Assembly: GCA_040510575.1 (NCBI GenBank)
Contig: JBEVIU010000046.1
Span: forward strand, 1 to 16,574
DNA: 16,574 nt
Source of the DNA: DASUMF01 sp040510575
GTDB lineage: Bacteria; Actinomycetota; Acidimicrobiia; IMCC26256; DASPTH01
Direction: 5' to 3'
In this document: positions 1-8,075 of the stretch, piece after piece
Layout of the letters: every line of letters starts with the position of its first letter
Numbering within the stretch: the stretch's first letter is position 1
Notes under the pieces: generated by a model
What the model saw: the letters and a program-made list of their open reading frames with translations, nothing else
What the model was told of the DNA's origin: nothing
The model's database searches: none
Made by a program: the position numbers and the translations under genes

Positions 1-764
1 CCGTGCTCTTCGTGGGCACGAAGAAGCAGACCCAGGAGCCGATCGAGAAGCAGGCCGATCGGTCCAGCTCCCCGTACGTGAACTACCGCTGGCTCGGCGG
101 CATGCTCACGAACTTCCAGACCGTGCACCAGCGCGTGGCGAAGCTCCGCGAGCTGGAGAAGATGGTCGAGACCGGTGAGACCGAGCAGATGATCAAGAAG
201 GAAGGCCTCAAGGTCAAGCGCGAGCTGGCCAAGCTCGAACGCAACCTCGGCGGCATCCGCTCGCTCGAGAAGGCTCCCAACGCCGTGTTCGTCATCGACA
301 CCAAGAAGGAGCACATCGCGGTCACCGAGGCGAACCGCCTTGGGATCCCGGTGATCGCGGTGGTCGACACGAACTGCGACCCCGACCTCATCGACTTCGT
401 GATCCCCGGCAACGACGACGCCATCCGGTCCGCCAACCTGATGTGCCGCATCGTCGCCGACGCGATCGTCGAGGGGAAGTGGCTCCGCCAGCGCAAGCAG
501 GCTCGCAACGCCCCGGCCAGTGACCCCAAGCCCGCCGCACCTCCGGCACCGCCGCGCCTCACGCCCGAGGAGCGTGCCGCCAAGGACGCCGCGCAGCAGG
601 AGGCCCGCAACAAGGCGGCCGCCCAGCAGCGTGAGCGTGAGGCCCGCCTGCTCGCGACCAAGGCCGAGGAGGAAGCAGCGGCACCCGAAGCGACGGCTGC
701 CCCTGCAGCCGACGTTGCGCCCGAGCAGAACGACGAGGTCCAGGAGAGCGACACGAATGGCTGA
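1..764 (+). CDS. rpsB: 30S ribosomal protein S2, 5'-truncated by window edge
   Basis: Ribosomal protein S2 of the small subunit, needed for S1 docking and 30S assembly. The first complete codon is at position 3 and reads into LFVGTKKQ, an internal S2 segment, so roughly the first 60-70 codons lie outside the window; the GTG there is an internal Val, not a start. Diagnostic S2 segments are NYRWLGGMLTNFQTV, the LEKAPNAVFVIDTKKEHIAVTEA block and the PVIAVVDTNCDPD block. After the core ends near base 485 there is an extra tail of about 85 residues, rich in Ala, Lys, Glu and Pro, probably disordered and partly helical. Such tails are seen in other actinobacterial S2 proteins but this one is long. 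The gene overlaps tsf by 8 bases in another frame, the usual rpsB-tsf pairing. Confidence 0.97.
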   Translation, partial: VLFVGTKKQTQEPIEKQADRSSSPYVNYRWLGGMLTNFQTVHQRVAKLRELEKMVETGETEQMIKKEGLKVKRELAKLERNLGGIRSLEKAPNAVFVIDTKKEHIAVTEANRLGIPVIAVVDTNCDPDLIDFVIPGNDDAIRSANLMCRIVADAIVEGKWLRQRKQARNAPASDPKPAAPPAPPRLTPEERAAKDAAQQEARNKAAAQQREREARLLATKAEEEAAAPEATAAPAADVAPEQNDEVQESDTNG

Positions 765-1602
765 GGTCACAGCCGCGCTCGTTGCCAAGCTGCGCAAGGC
801 GACCGGCGCGGGGATGATGGACTGCAAGAAGGCGCTCGAGGCCACCGACGGCGACCTTGAGAAGGCCACCGACTGGCTGCGCGAGAACGGCCTGAGCAAC
901 GCGAGCAAGTACTCCGAGCGTGAGGCCACGGAAGGCTCGGTCGAGGCCCTCGTCGACGGCAACGTCGGCGTGCTCGTCGAGCTCAAGTGCAACACCGACT
1001 TCGTGGCGAAGGGCAGCGACTTCGTGGCCCTCGTCACCAAGATCGCGAACGCGGTCGCGGCCGGCGGCGATGCCGACGTCGCATCGCTCGCGCTCGACGG
1101 CTCGACGGTCGGCGAGACGGTCACGCAGACGGCCGCGACGCTCGGCGAGAACGTGAGCCTCGGCCGGGTCGTGCGGTACGAAGCGACCGACGGGCTCGTC
1201 GACGCGTACAAGCACATCCAGAACGAGCGCGGCACGATCGGCGTGCTCGTGGAGCTCGGTGGTGTCGACCCCGCGAGCGACGAGGCCCGCGCCGTGGCAC
1301 ACGAGATCGCATTGCACGTGTCGTTCGCCGCTCCCGAGTACCTCACGCGCGACGAGGTGCCGGCCGATGTGATCGAGCGCGAGCGCGTGGTGCTCGAGCA
1401 GAAGAGCCGCAACGAGAACGTGCCCGAGGCGAAGTTGGCCGGTGCGGTCACCGGGCGGCTCAACGGCTTCTACAAAGAGGTCGTGTTGCTCGAGCAGCCG
1501 TCGGTGAAGGACCCGAAGGTCTCGATCGGGAAGCTGGTCGAAGGCCTGGGCGCCGGAGCGTCGGTGCGGAGGTTCGCCCGCGTGAAGGCCGGCGAGGAGT
1601 AG
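757..1602 (+). CDS. tsf: Elongation factor Ts
   Basis: EF-Ts, the guanine nucleotide exchange factor that regenerates EF-Tu-GTP in the cytoplasm; 281 residues, the normal length. The N-terminal UBA-like module has the family signature KLRKATGAGMMDCKKALEAT (residues 11-30). The TDFVA motif (residues 80-84), whose Asp-Phe pair contacts EF-Tu, is intact. The two core subdomains follow, and the C-terminal KVSIGKLVEG block is present. The start chosen is ATG at 757, because the homology begins there and an AGGAG Shine-Dalgarno lies at 742-746; the open frame extends upstream into rpsB but that part is not family-like. It overlaps the rpsB stop by 8 bases, suggesting coupled translation. pyrH follows after 11 bases. 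Confidence 0.97.
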   Translation: MAEVTAALVAKLRKATGAGMMDCKKALEATDGDLEKATDWLRENGLSNASKYSEREATEGSVEALVDGNVGVLVELKCNTDFVAKGSDFVALVTKIANAVAAGGDADVASLALDGSTVGETVTQTAATLGENVSLGRVVRYEATDGLVDAYKHIQNERGTIGVLVELGGVDPASDEARAVAHEIALHVSFAAPEYLTRDEVPADVIERERVVLEQKSRNENVPEAKLAGAVTGRLNGFYKEVVLLEQPSVKDPKVSIGKLVEGLGAGASVRRFARVKAGEE

Positions 1603-1613
1603 TTTCGGGCGCC

Positions 1614-2354
1614 ATGGCCCAGAGCCAGTTCCGGCGAGTTGTCCTCAAACTTTCAGGTGAGGCGTTCGCCGACTCCTCCACCGGCTTCGGCATCGACGCC
1701 GCAGTGGTACAACGCATCGCCGACGAGGTGGCCGAGGCGCGCCAACAGCTCGGCGTCGAGATCGCGGTGGTCGTCGGCGGCGGCAACATCTGGCGCGGCA
1801 TGTCGGGCGCGACGCGCGGCATGGACCGCGCCCGCGCCGACTACATGGGCATGCTCGCCACCGTGATCAACGCACTGGCGCTGCAGGACGCGCTCGAAGC
1901 GGTCGGTCAACCGACCCGCGTGCAGACCGCGATCACGATGGCGCAGGTGGCCGAGCCGTTCGTGCCGCTGCGGGCGATCCGTCACCTCGAGAAGGGTCGA
2001 GTGGTGGTGTTCGCGGCCGGAACGGGCAACCCGTACTTCACCACCGACACCACCGCGGCGCTGCGCGCCGCGGAGATGGGCGCCGAGGCGATCCTGAAGG
2101 GCACGCACTCGGGCGTCGACGGCGTCTACAGCGCGGATCCGCGTCTCGATCCCGACGCGGTCAAGTTCACCGAGGTGACCCACTTCGAGATCCTCAACAA
2201 GGGTCTCAAGGTGATGGACTCCACCGCGATCACGTTCTGCATGGACAACGAGTTGCCGATCATCGTCTTCGACGTCACTGCGCCGGGCAACATCGCGCGG
2301 GCGCTGCAGGGCGAGAGCATCGGCACGCTGGTGAGCTCGGGAGCGCGGCCGTGA
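1614..2354 (+). CDS. pyrH: Uridylate kinase (UMP kinase)
   Basis: Bacterial UMP kinase, which phosphorylates UMP to UDP with ATP in pyrimidine nucleotide synthesis; an amino-acid-kinase fold hexamer unrelated to eukaryotic UMP/CMP kinases. The product is 246 residues. Visible motifs are KLSGEA (12-17) at the phosphate-binding start, GGGNIWRG (55-62), the DYMGMLATVINALAL helix that shapes the UMP site, and GTGNPYFTTDT (136-146) for acceptor phosphate binding. KGTHSGVDGVYSADP follows, then the C-terminal nucleotide-binding part. The ATG at 1614 is used because homology starts at FRRVVLKLSGEA; a GAGGAG (1594-1599) sits inside the end of tsf, at 14 bases rather far upstream. It lies in the conserved tsf-pyrH-frr order. 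Confidence 0.97.
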   Translation: MAQSQFRRVVLKLSGEAFADSSTGFGIDAAVVQRIADEVAEARQQLGVEIAVVVGGGNIWRGMSGATRGMDRARADYMGMLATVINALALQDALEAVGQPTRVQTAITMAQVAEPFVPLRAIRHLEKGRVVVFAAGTGNPYFTTDTTAALRAAEMGAEAILKGTHSGVDGVYSADPRLDPDAVKFTEVTHFEILNKGLKVMDSTAITFCMDNELPIIVFDVTAPGNIARALQGESIGTLVSSGARP

Positions 2355-2363
2355 GGGGTGCCA

Positions 2364-2942
2364 ATGGCGAGTGACGGCGACGAGATGCGCGCCATGGTGC
2401 TCGACGACTGTCGCGACAAGATGGCGAAGGCGGTCACGCACGTGCAGGCCGACTTCGCCTCGGTGCGCACCGGACGGGCCTCCGCGGGGCTCGTGGAGAA
2501 GCTCAAGGTCGAGTTCTACGGCGTGGAGAACACGCTCCAGCAGCTCGCCGGGTTCGGGGTTCCCGAAGCGCGGGTGCTCACGATCTCGCCCTACGACAAG
2601 AGCGCCATCCCCGCGATCGAGAAGGCCATCCAGCAGAGTGATCTGGGCGTGAACCCCTCGAATGACGGAGCGATCATCCGGCTCACGTTCCCGGAGCTCA
2701 CCGAGGATCGACGCAAGGATCTGGTCAAGGTGGTGCGCCACAAGGCGGAGGAGGGGCGGGTGGCCATTCGCAACCTGCGGCGCCAGGCCCGCCACGACCT
2801 CGAGGTGTTGGAGAAGGACGGCGAGATCGGAAAGGACGACCTCGACCGGGCAGAGAAGGAGCTCGAGAAGCACACCCACGAGGTGGTTGCGGAGATCGAC
2901 GAGCTCCTGAAGCACAAGGAGCACGAGCTGCTCCAGGTCTAG
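2364..2942 (+). CDS. frr: Ribosome recycling factor
   Basis: Ribosome recycling factor, which with EF-G splits the post-termination 70S ribosome; 192 residues, close to the usual 185. It has the three-helix-bundle domain (SVRTGRAS near residue 30, and the C-terminal long helix with RKDLVKVVRHKAEEGRVAIRN) and the small beta domain between them (EFYGVENTLQQLAGFGVPEARVLTISPYDKSAI). A GTG two codons earlier (2358) is also in frame, but ATG at 2364 is preferred because GAGGGG (2353-2358) is then correctly spaced as a ribosome binding site. Nine bases separate it from pyrH. Confidence 0.96.
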   Translation: MASDGDEMRAMVLDDCRDKMAKAVTHVQADFASVRTGRASAGLVEKLKVEFYGVENTLQQLAGFGVPEARVLTISPYDKSAIPAIEKAIQQSDLGVNPSNDGAIIRLTFPELTEDRRKDLVKVVRHKAEEGRVAIRNLRRQARHDLEVLEKDGEIGKDDLDRAEKELEKHTHEVVAEIDELLKHKEHELLQV

Positions 2943-2972
2943 CCTGGTGAGTCCACCTGGTCTGGAGGATCA

Positions 2973-4460
2973 GTGTCCGAATTCGACGACGACCAGCCCG
3001 ACGCAACGACGGGCACCCCTGCGGAGCCCCCGGCGACCAACGCCGAGGGTGTGAGGATCCTCGGGGCCGAAGAGGCACAGGCCGCTGTCGAGGGCCAGGG
3101 CCGCATGCGCCCTGAGGACGTCGCGCCCCGGCGTCGGACCGAGCCGCCTCCGGGGACCCAGCCGGCGGCCCGCTTCCCGTTGCCTCCGGGGGCCAGCGCC
3201 CCGTCGATGCCCTCGCCGCGCCCGACCCCCGCGCCGGAGCCGAGTGGGCCGATCCCCCTGCCGCACTGGACCGAACCGCCGACCGGTGAGGTTCCGCAGA
3301 TCGGCGGCGACGAGTCCGACGCCGACGCCGAGATCGACGAGCCGTGGGCGGCCGGCGGTGGACCCCGCTTCCGGGCCGACGTCGGCTCGTGGGACGACAC
3401 CGACTTCGGCGGCGACGAGCCGCTGCACGACGACACCACTGCGCTCGGCTCGCTCGTCGACCTCCCCGAGATCGACGAAGACGAGGTGTTCGCGGCCGAG
3501 GTCGAGGCGAAGCGTGCCCCGGAGCGCAGGGTCCGCAACCGCCCGCCCCGTGGTGCCCGCACTGCGCGTGCCGGCGCTGCTGCCGCGGCCACCGAGGCAC
3601 CCGCGTATCCCGGTACCGACGACCTCCGCGGATCGGCGCCGGCGCGTCCGGAGCGCGACGACATCACCACGCGCGTCATCACGGGCGTCGTGCTCGCGGC
3701 GGTCGCGCTGCTGTGCTTCGCGCTCGGTCGTGCCGCCACCGCAGTGCTCGTCACGGTCATCGTCACCGCGGCCGCGTTCGAGCTGTATGAGGGCCTCCGT
3801 CGCGCCGGCTTCCAACCCGCCACGCTCATCGGCCTGCTCGGCTGCGTCTCGATCGTCGGCGTGGCGTACAACTACGGCGAGCGCGCCTTCGCGTTGGTCA
3901 CCGCGCTCGTGGTCGTGTTCTCCCTGCTGTGGTATCTCGCCAAGGTGGTGAACGCCCGACCGATGGTCAACGTGGCCGTCACCTTGTTGGGCTACTCGTA
4001 CATCGGCGTGCTCGGTGGCTTCGCGGGCCTCATGCTCGTGGCGCCCAACGGGGTCGGCATCCTCATCGGCCTCGTGCTCTGCGCGATCGCCTACGACGTC
4101 GCCGGTTTCTTCGTGGGCTCGCGCATGGGACGTCGGCGCCTGGCGCCCGAGTGGTCACCCAACAAGACGATGGAAGGCCTCTACGCCGGGATGGGCGCCG
4201 CCGTGCTCGTCGGCGTGATCGTGTCGATCATCGGGATCACCCCGTGGAACTCCTTCTCCGACGGTCTGCTCCTCGGCATCGTCGTGGCGATCTTCGCCCC
4301 GCTCGGCGACCTGTGCGAGTCGATGCTCAAGCGCGATCTCGGGCTCAAGGACTTCGGCACGATGTTGCCCGGTCACGGCGGCGTGCTCGACCGCTTCGAC
4401 GCCATCCTCTTCTGCCTGCCCGCGGTCTACTACCTGGTGCTCGCGCTCGGGTTGAGCTGA
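2973..4460 (+). CDS. cdsA: Phosphatidate cytidylyltransferase with a long disordered N-terminus
   Basis: CDP-diacylglycerol synthase, an integral membrane enzyme that activates phosphatidate with CTP to give the precursor of phosphatidylinositol, phosphatidylglycerol and cardiolipin. The C-terminal half (from about residue 230) is a chain of hydrophobic segments typical of the family. The CDP-DG synthase signature is complete at residues 450-476: SMLKRDLGLKDF followed by LPGHGGVLDRFD. The first 230 residues have no recognisable domain: Pro-, Asp/Glu- and Ala-rich sequence with a short ordered-looking motif, EGVRILGAEEAQAAVE, near residue 25. Total length is 495, against about 270-310 for ordinary CdsA. 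The GTG start at 2973 has a strong GGAGGA (2964-2969) three bases upstream and no in-frame homology before it. The stop overlaps the dxr ATG by one base (TGATG). Confidence 0.95.
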   Translation: MSEFDDDQPDATTGTPAEPPATNAEGVRILGAEEAQAAVEGQGRMRPEDVAPRRRTEPPPGTQPAARFPLPPGASAPSMPSPRPTPAPEPSGPIPLPHWTEPPTGEVPQIGGDESDADAEIDEPWAAGGGPRFRADVGSWDDTDFGGDEPLHDDTTALGSLVDLPEIDEDEVFAAEVEAKRAPERRVRNRPPRGARTARAGAAAAATEAPAYPGTDDLRGSAPARPERDDITTRVITGVVLAAVALLCFALGRAATAVLVTVIVTAAAFELYEGLRRAGFQPATLIGLLGCVSIVGVAYNYGERAFALVTALVVVFSLLWYLAKVVNARPMVNVAVTLLGYSYIGVLGGFAGLMLVAPNGVGILIGLVLCAIAYDVAGFFVGSRMGRRRLAPEWSPNKTMEGLYAGMGAAVLVGVIVSIIGITPWNSFSDGLLLGIVVAIFAPLGDLCESMLKRDLGLKDFGTMLPGHGGVLDRFDAILFCLPAVYYLVLALGLS

Positions 4461-5566
4461 TGGCGCGCCGCGTCGCGATCCTCGGCTCGACCGGATCGAT
4501 CGGCACCCAAGCGCTCGATGTCGTCCGCAGCCATCGCGACCAGTTCGAGGTCGTCGCGCTCGCGGCGGGTCGCAACGCTGAGCTGCTCGCCGCGCAGGCT
4601 GCCGAGTTCGGAGTCGCGCCCGACTGCGCGCGGGTCTGTGGCGACGACGGCGACACGCTGGCCGAGCTCGCCGCGCATCCCGATGCCGATGTCGTACTGA
4701 ACGCGGTCGTCGGCTTCGCAGGGTTGCCGGCCACGCTGTCGGCGTTGGAGCACGGCAAGGTGCTCGGGCTCGCCAACAAGGAGAGCCTGATCGCAGGTGG
4801 GCCGGTGGTCGCGGCAGTGCGCGAACGTGGCGGCGGCGAGATCGTGCCGGTCGACAGCGAGCACTCCGCGCTCTACCAGGCGTTGCGCTCGGGAGCGCCC
4901 CGTGAGGTGCGGCGCCTGATCGTCACCGCCAGCGGTGGCCCGTTCCGAGGCCGTTCCCGTGCCGAGCTCGAACACGTCACCGTGGCCGACGCGCTCCGCC
5001 ACCCCACATGGACGATGGGCGCCAAGATCACCATCGACTCCTCGACGCTGATGAACAAGGGCCTGGAGGTCATCGAGGCCCACGAGCTGTTCGGCGTCGA
5101 CTTCGACCAGATCGACGTGGTGGTGCACCCGCAATCGGTGATCCACGGCATGGTGGAGTTCACCGACGGCGCAACCATCGCGCAGCTCTCGATGCCCGAC
5201 ATGCGCCTCCCGATCGGCCTGGCGCTCGGTGCACCTGACCGCCTCGACGAGGCGTTCGGCGCCATCGACTGGACCACCCTCTCGGAGCTCACCTTCGAAG
5301 CGCCCGACCCGGTCGCGTTCCGATGCCTGGCCCTCGCCTACGCGGCCGGTCGCACCGGCGGCAGCGCGCCGGCCGTGTTGAGTGGCGCCAACGAGATCGC
5401 GGTGGCTGCCTTCCTCGACGGGCGCATCCCGTGGTCGGCGATCGCCGCGGTGGTCGAGGACGTGCTCGATCAGGGCACGGGGAACGTTTCGGGGGTGGCC
5501 GACGTTCTCGACGCAGACAGGGTCGCCCGCGAGCGGGCGATCATTGCCGCGAAGGCCTTCGAGTAG
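4460..5566 (+). CDS. dxr: 1-deoxy-D-xylulose 5-phosphate reductoisomerase
   Basis: Dxr (IspC) converts DXP to 2-C-methyl-D-erythritol 4-phosphate with NADPH and a divalent metal, the committed step of the MEP isoprenoid pathway and the target of fosmidomycin. The product is 368 residues, slightly shorter than the usual 385-400. The NADPH-binding loop is GSTGSIG (9-15). ANKESLIAGG follows. The metal ligands lie in VDSEHSAL (Asp132, Glu134) and later in the segment KITIDSSTLMNKGLEVIEA. The flexible-loop region HPTWTMG, the HPQSVIHGMVEF strand and the C-terminal helical domain (SGANEIAVAAFL) are all present. The start codon overlaps the cdsA stop by one base, so translation is probably coupled. 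With ispG two genes downstream, it shows this organism makes isoprenoids by the MEP route. Confidence 0.97.
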   Translation: MARRVAILGSTGSIGTQALDVVRSHRDQFEVVALAAGRNAELLAAQAAEFGVAPDCARVCGDDGDTLAELAAHPDADVVLNAVVGFAGLPATLSALEHGKVLGLANKESLIAGGPVVAAVRERGGGEIVPVDSEHSALYQALRSGAPREVRRLIVTASGGPFRGRSRAELEHVTVADALRHPTWTMGAKITIDSSTLMNKGLEVIEAHELFGVDFDQIDVVVHPQSVIHGMVEFTDGATIAQLSMPDMRLPIGLALGAPDRLDEAFGAIDWTTLSELTFEAPDPVAFRCLALAYAAGRTGGSAPAVLSGANEIAVAAFLDGRIPWSAIAAVVEDVLDQGTGNVSGVADVLDADRVARERAIIAAKAFE

Positions 5567-5590
5567 TGGCGGCCGAGTGATGGTGGGCGA

Positions 5591-6808
5591 ATGAAGGATC
5601 CGCTGGAGGAAGCGAGCGTCGAGGTCAGCCGCGGTCGCGCCACGCAGGGGTTGATCGCGTTCGTGATCGCCCTCGTGCTGCTCGCGATCTTCTCACCAGG
5701 CGCCCGCACACCGCTCGCCATCGTGTTCGGCCTCGTGCTGATGGTGATGCTCCACGAAGCCGGCCACTACGTGGCGGCGAAGCGCACCGGCATGAAGGTC
5801 ACCGAGTTCTTCGTGGGCTTCGGCCCGCGGCTGTGGTCGTTCCGCCGCGGTGAGACCGAATACGGCGTGAAGGCCATCCCCGCCGGCGGCTACGTGCGCA
5901 TCATCGGGATGAACAACATGGAGGTCGTCGATCCCGAAGACGAGCCTCGCACCTACCGCCAGGCGCGGTATCGCGACCGCCTCATCGTGGTGCTCGCCGG
6001 GGTCACCGTCAACATCGTGATCGCGCTGCTGCTGTTCGGCGCGGTGATCGTCGGTCACGGCATCGCCGAGCCCAGCACCACCGTCGCGACCGTCACCGTC
6101 GACAGCGCGGCGCACGTCGCCGGGATGCAAGCAGGCGACAAGATCGTCGCGATCGACAACACGCGTGTCGACAGCTGGGACGAGCTCAAGTCCGCCATCG
6201 AAGTGCGCGGCGGCGACGAGGCCACCATCACGGTGGTGCGCGACGGCGCCACTGCACAGTTCACGACCACCATCGGTGAGCGCGGAGGTCAAGGGTTCCT
6301 CGGCGTCGGCCCGACCACCGAGTACGCGAGCGTCGGTCCGATCGCCGCGGTGCCCAAGGCGTTCGAAGCGGTGAAGGACGTCTCGTGGGGCACCGCACAG
6401 GCGCTCGGCAACTTCTTCACCCCCTCGGGCGTGTCGGAGTACAGCGAGAACTTCACCTCGGCCGCCCCGAAGGCCGGGTCGACCGCCGACCTCGAGCGAC
6501 CCCGGTCGATCATCGGCATCGTCGACCAGGGCAGCAGCATCGTCGGCGGCGACATCTGGGCATTGCTGTGGTTGCTCGGCGGGATCAGCCTGATCCTCGC
6601 CCTGTTCAACCTCATCCCGCTCCCGCCGTTCGACGGCGGCCACGCAGCCATCGTCGGGTACGAGTGGGCCGCGTCGAAGATCACGGGGCGCAAGGTCGAG
6701 GCCGACTACAAGAAGTTGCTGCCGGTGGCCGCGATCGTGCTCGCGTTCTTCCTCACCCTCAGCCTCTCGGCAATGTTCCTCGACGTACGCCAAGTCATCG
6801 GCCAGTGA
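5591..6808 (+). CDS. rseP: Site-2 intramembrane zinc metalloprotease (RseP/Rip1 type)
   Basis: Membrane-embedded site-2 protease, the family that cuts anti-sigma factors and other single-pass membrane proteins within the bilayer; the mycobacterial relative is Rip1. The product is 405 residues. HEAGH (residues 55-59) gives the HExxH zinc site, and the distal NLIPLPPFDGGH segment supplies the third zinc ligand, Asp348. Between them are the GFGPRLWSF and KAIPAGGYVRIIGM membrane-associated strands and one PDZ domain (about residues 160-230, with AAHVAGMQAGDKIVAIDNTRV). At least four transmembrane segments are visible. The substrate cannot be read from this window, since no anti-sigma factor lies nearby. 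ATG at 5591 follows a 24-base gap after dxr and has only a weak GGTGGG binding site. Confidence 0.95.
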   Translation: MKDPLEEASVEVSRGRATQGLIAFVIALVLLAIFSPGARTPLAIVFGLVLMVMLHEAGHYVAAKRTGMKVTEFFVGFGPRLWSFRRGETEYGVKAIPAGGYVRIIGMNNMEVVDPEDEPRTYRQARYRDRLIVVLAGVTVNIVIALLLFGAVIVGHGIAEPSTTVATVTVDSAAHVAGMQAGDKIVAIDNTRVDSWDELKSAIEVRGGDEATITVVRDGATAQFTTTIGERGGQGFLGVGPTTEYASVGPIAAVPKAFEAVKDVSWGTAQALGNFFTPSGVSEYSENFTSAAPKAGSTADLERPRSIIGIVDQGSSIVGGDIWALLWLLGGISLILALFNLIPLPPFDGGHAAIVGYEWAASKITGRKVEADYKKLLPVAAIVLAFFLTLSLSAMFLDVRQVIGQ

Positions 6809-8025
6809 CCCCCACGACGCGGAACGCGCGTCGGCGCACCCGCCAGATCCAGGTCGGTTCGGTCGCGGTCGGTGGCGACGCGCGCGTGTCGGTGCAGTCG
6901 ATGACCACCACCAAGACCGCCGATGTCGACGGCACGCTCGCGCAGATCTACGCGCTCGCCGCGGCCGGGTGCGACATCGTGCGCTGCACGTGCAACGAGG
7001 AACCCGCAGCCGAGGGGCTCGCGCAGATCGTGCCGCGCTCGCCGGTGCCGATCGTCGCCGACATCCACTTCCAGTACAAGCTCGCCCTCGCCGCGATGGA
7101 GGCGGGGGTGCAGGGACTGCGGCTCAACCCGGGCAACATCCGCAAGCCCGAGCACATCAAGGTCGTCGCGCAGGAAGCGAAGGACCGCGGCATCCCGGTG
7201 CGCATCGGCGTGAACGCAGGCTCGCTCGACCCCGACATCGCCGAACGTCACGGTGGCGCCACGCCCGAGGCGCTCGTCGCTTCGGCGCAACGCGAGCTCG
7301 CGTACTTCGCCGAGATCGACTTCCACGACGTGAAGATCTCCGTGAAGTCGTCGAACGTGCCCGTGATGATCGACGCCTACCGCCTGCTCTCCGAAGCGGT
7401 CGATCACCCGTTGCACCTCGGCGTCACCGAAGCCGGCCCGCTCCCTGGCGGCCTCGTGAAGTCGACTGCGGGCATCGCCACGCTCCTGGCCGAGGGGATC
7501 GGCGACACCATCCGCTTCTCGCTCACTGCGGATCCGGTCGAGGAAGCGAAGGCGGGACGTCAACTGCTCGAAGCGATGGGGCTGCGCGAGCGCAAGGGCC
7601 TCGATCTCATCGCGTGTCCTTCATGTGGTCGGGCTGAGGTCGACGTGATCCGGGTGGCGCGCGAAGCCCAGGATGCGCTGGAAGCGCGCAACATCCCGCT
7701 GCAGGTCGCGGTGATGGGCTGCGTCGTGAACGGGCCGGGTGAAGCGCGCGACGCCGACCTCGGCATTGCCGCGGGCCGCGGGAAGGGTCACCTGTTCGTC
7801 CGTGGTCAGGTCGTGCGCGTCGTGCCCGAAGCCGAGATGGTCGCCGCGCTCGTGGCCGAAGCGGAGCTCATCGTGAGCGAGGGCATCGAAGCCCGCCTCG
7901 CCGCAGCCGACGAGAACGCCGAAGCCATCGCCGCCGCCACCCGCGACGAGCTGCTCCAGATCCAGGGCACCGACGCCAACCACAGCCAAGAGAAGATCGA
8001 CCGCATCCGCGACATCGCCGAGTAG
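6805..8025 (+). CDS. ispG: (E)-4-hydroxy-3-methylbut-2-enyl-diphosphate synthase
   Basis: IspG (GcpE) reductively opens methylerythritol cyclodiphosphate to HMBPP, the penultimate MEP step, using a [4Fe-4S] cluster. The product is 406 residues. The TIM-barrel part starts at QIQVGSVAVGGDARVSVQSMTTT and carries DIHFQYKLALAAMEAG, LRLNPGN and the KSSNVPVMIDAYRLL blocks. Cluster ligands are Cys271 and Cys274 (CPSCGR) and Cys306 (MGCVVNGPGE), with the conserved Glu at 313, in almost the same register as the E. coli enzyme. The GTG at 6805 overlaps the rseP stop (GTGA), which is why it was chosen. The last 45 or so residues, Ala/Glu-rich and then charged, go beyond the usual end. It closes the + strand housekeeping train. 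Confidence 0.97.
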   Translation: MTPTTRNARRRTRQIQVGSVAVGGDARVSVQSMTTTKTADVDGTLAQIYALAAAGCDIVRCTCNEEPAAEGLAQIVPRSPVPIVADIHFQYKLALAAMEAGVQGLRLNPGNIRKPEHIKVVAQEAKDRGIPVRIGVNAGSLDPDIAERHGGATPEALVASAQRELAYFAEIDFHDVKISVKSSNVPVMIDAYRLLSEAVDHPLHLGVTEAGPLPGGLVKSTAGIATLLAEGIGDTIRFSLTADPVEEAKAGRQLLEAMGLRERKGLDLIACPSCGRAEVDVIRVAREAQDALEARNIPLQVAVMGCVVNGPGEARDADLGIAAGRGKGHLFVRGQVVRVVPEAEMVAALVAEAELIVSEGIEARLAAADENAEAIAAATRDELLQIQGTDANHSQEKIDRIRDIAE

Positions 8026-8075
8026 GTCACCGGCTGACGGCTACGGTTCGTCCTCAACAGGGACGAGGCGAAGCT

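Noticed and set aside
1653..2924. Long minus-strand open frame opposite pyrH and frr
   Set aside because: It is antisense to two clearly conserved genes, its translation is Arg/His/Leu-rich low complexity with no domain, and such mirror frames are expected at this GC content.
8047..8067. Hairpin TCGTCC / GGACGA after ispG as a terminator
   Set aside because: The stem is only six base pairs with a 7-base loop and no T-run follows; it abuts the ribosome binding site of the next gene, so at most it tunes translation.
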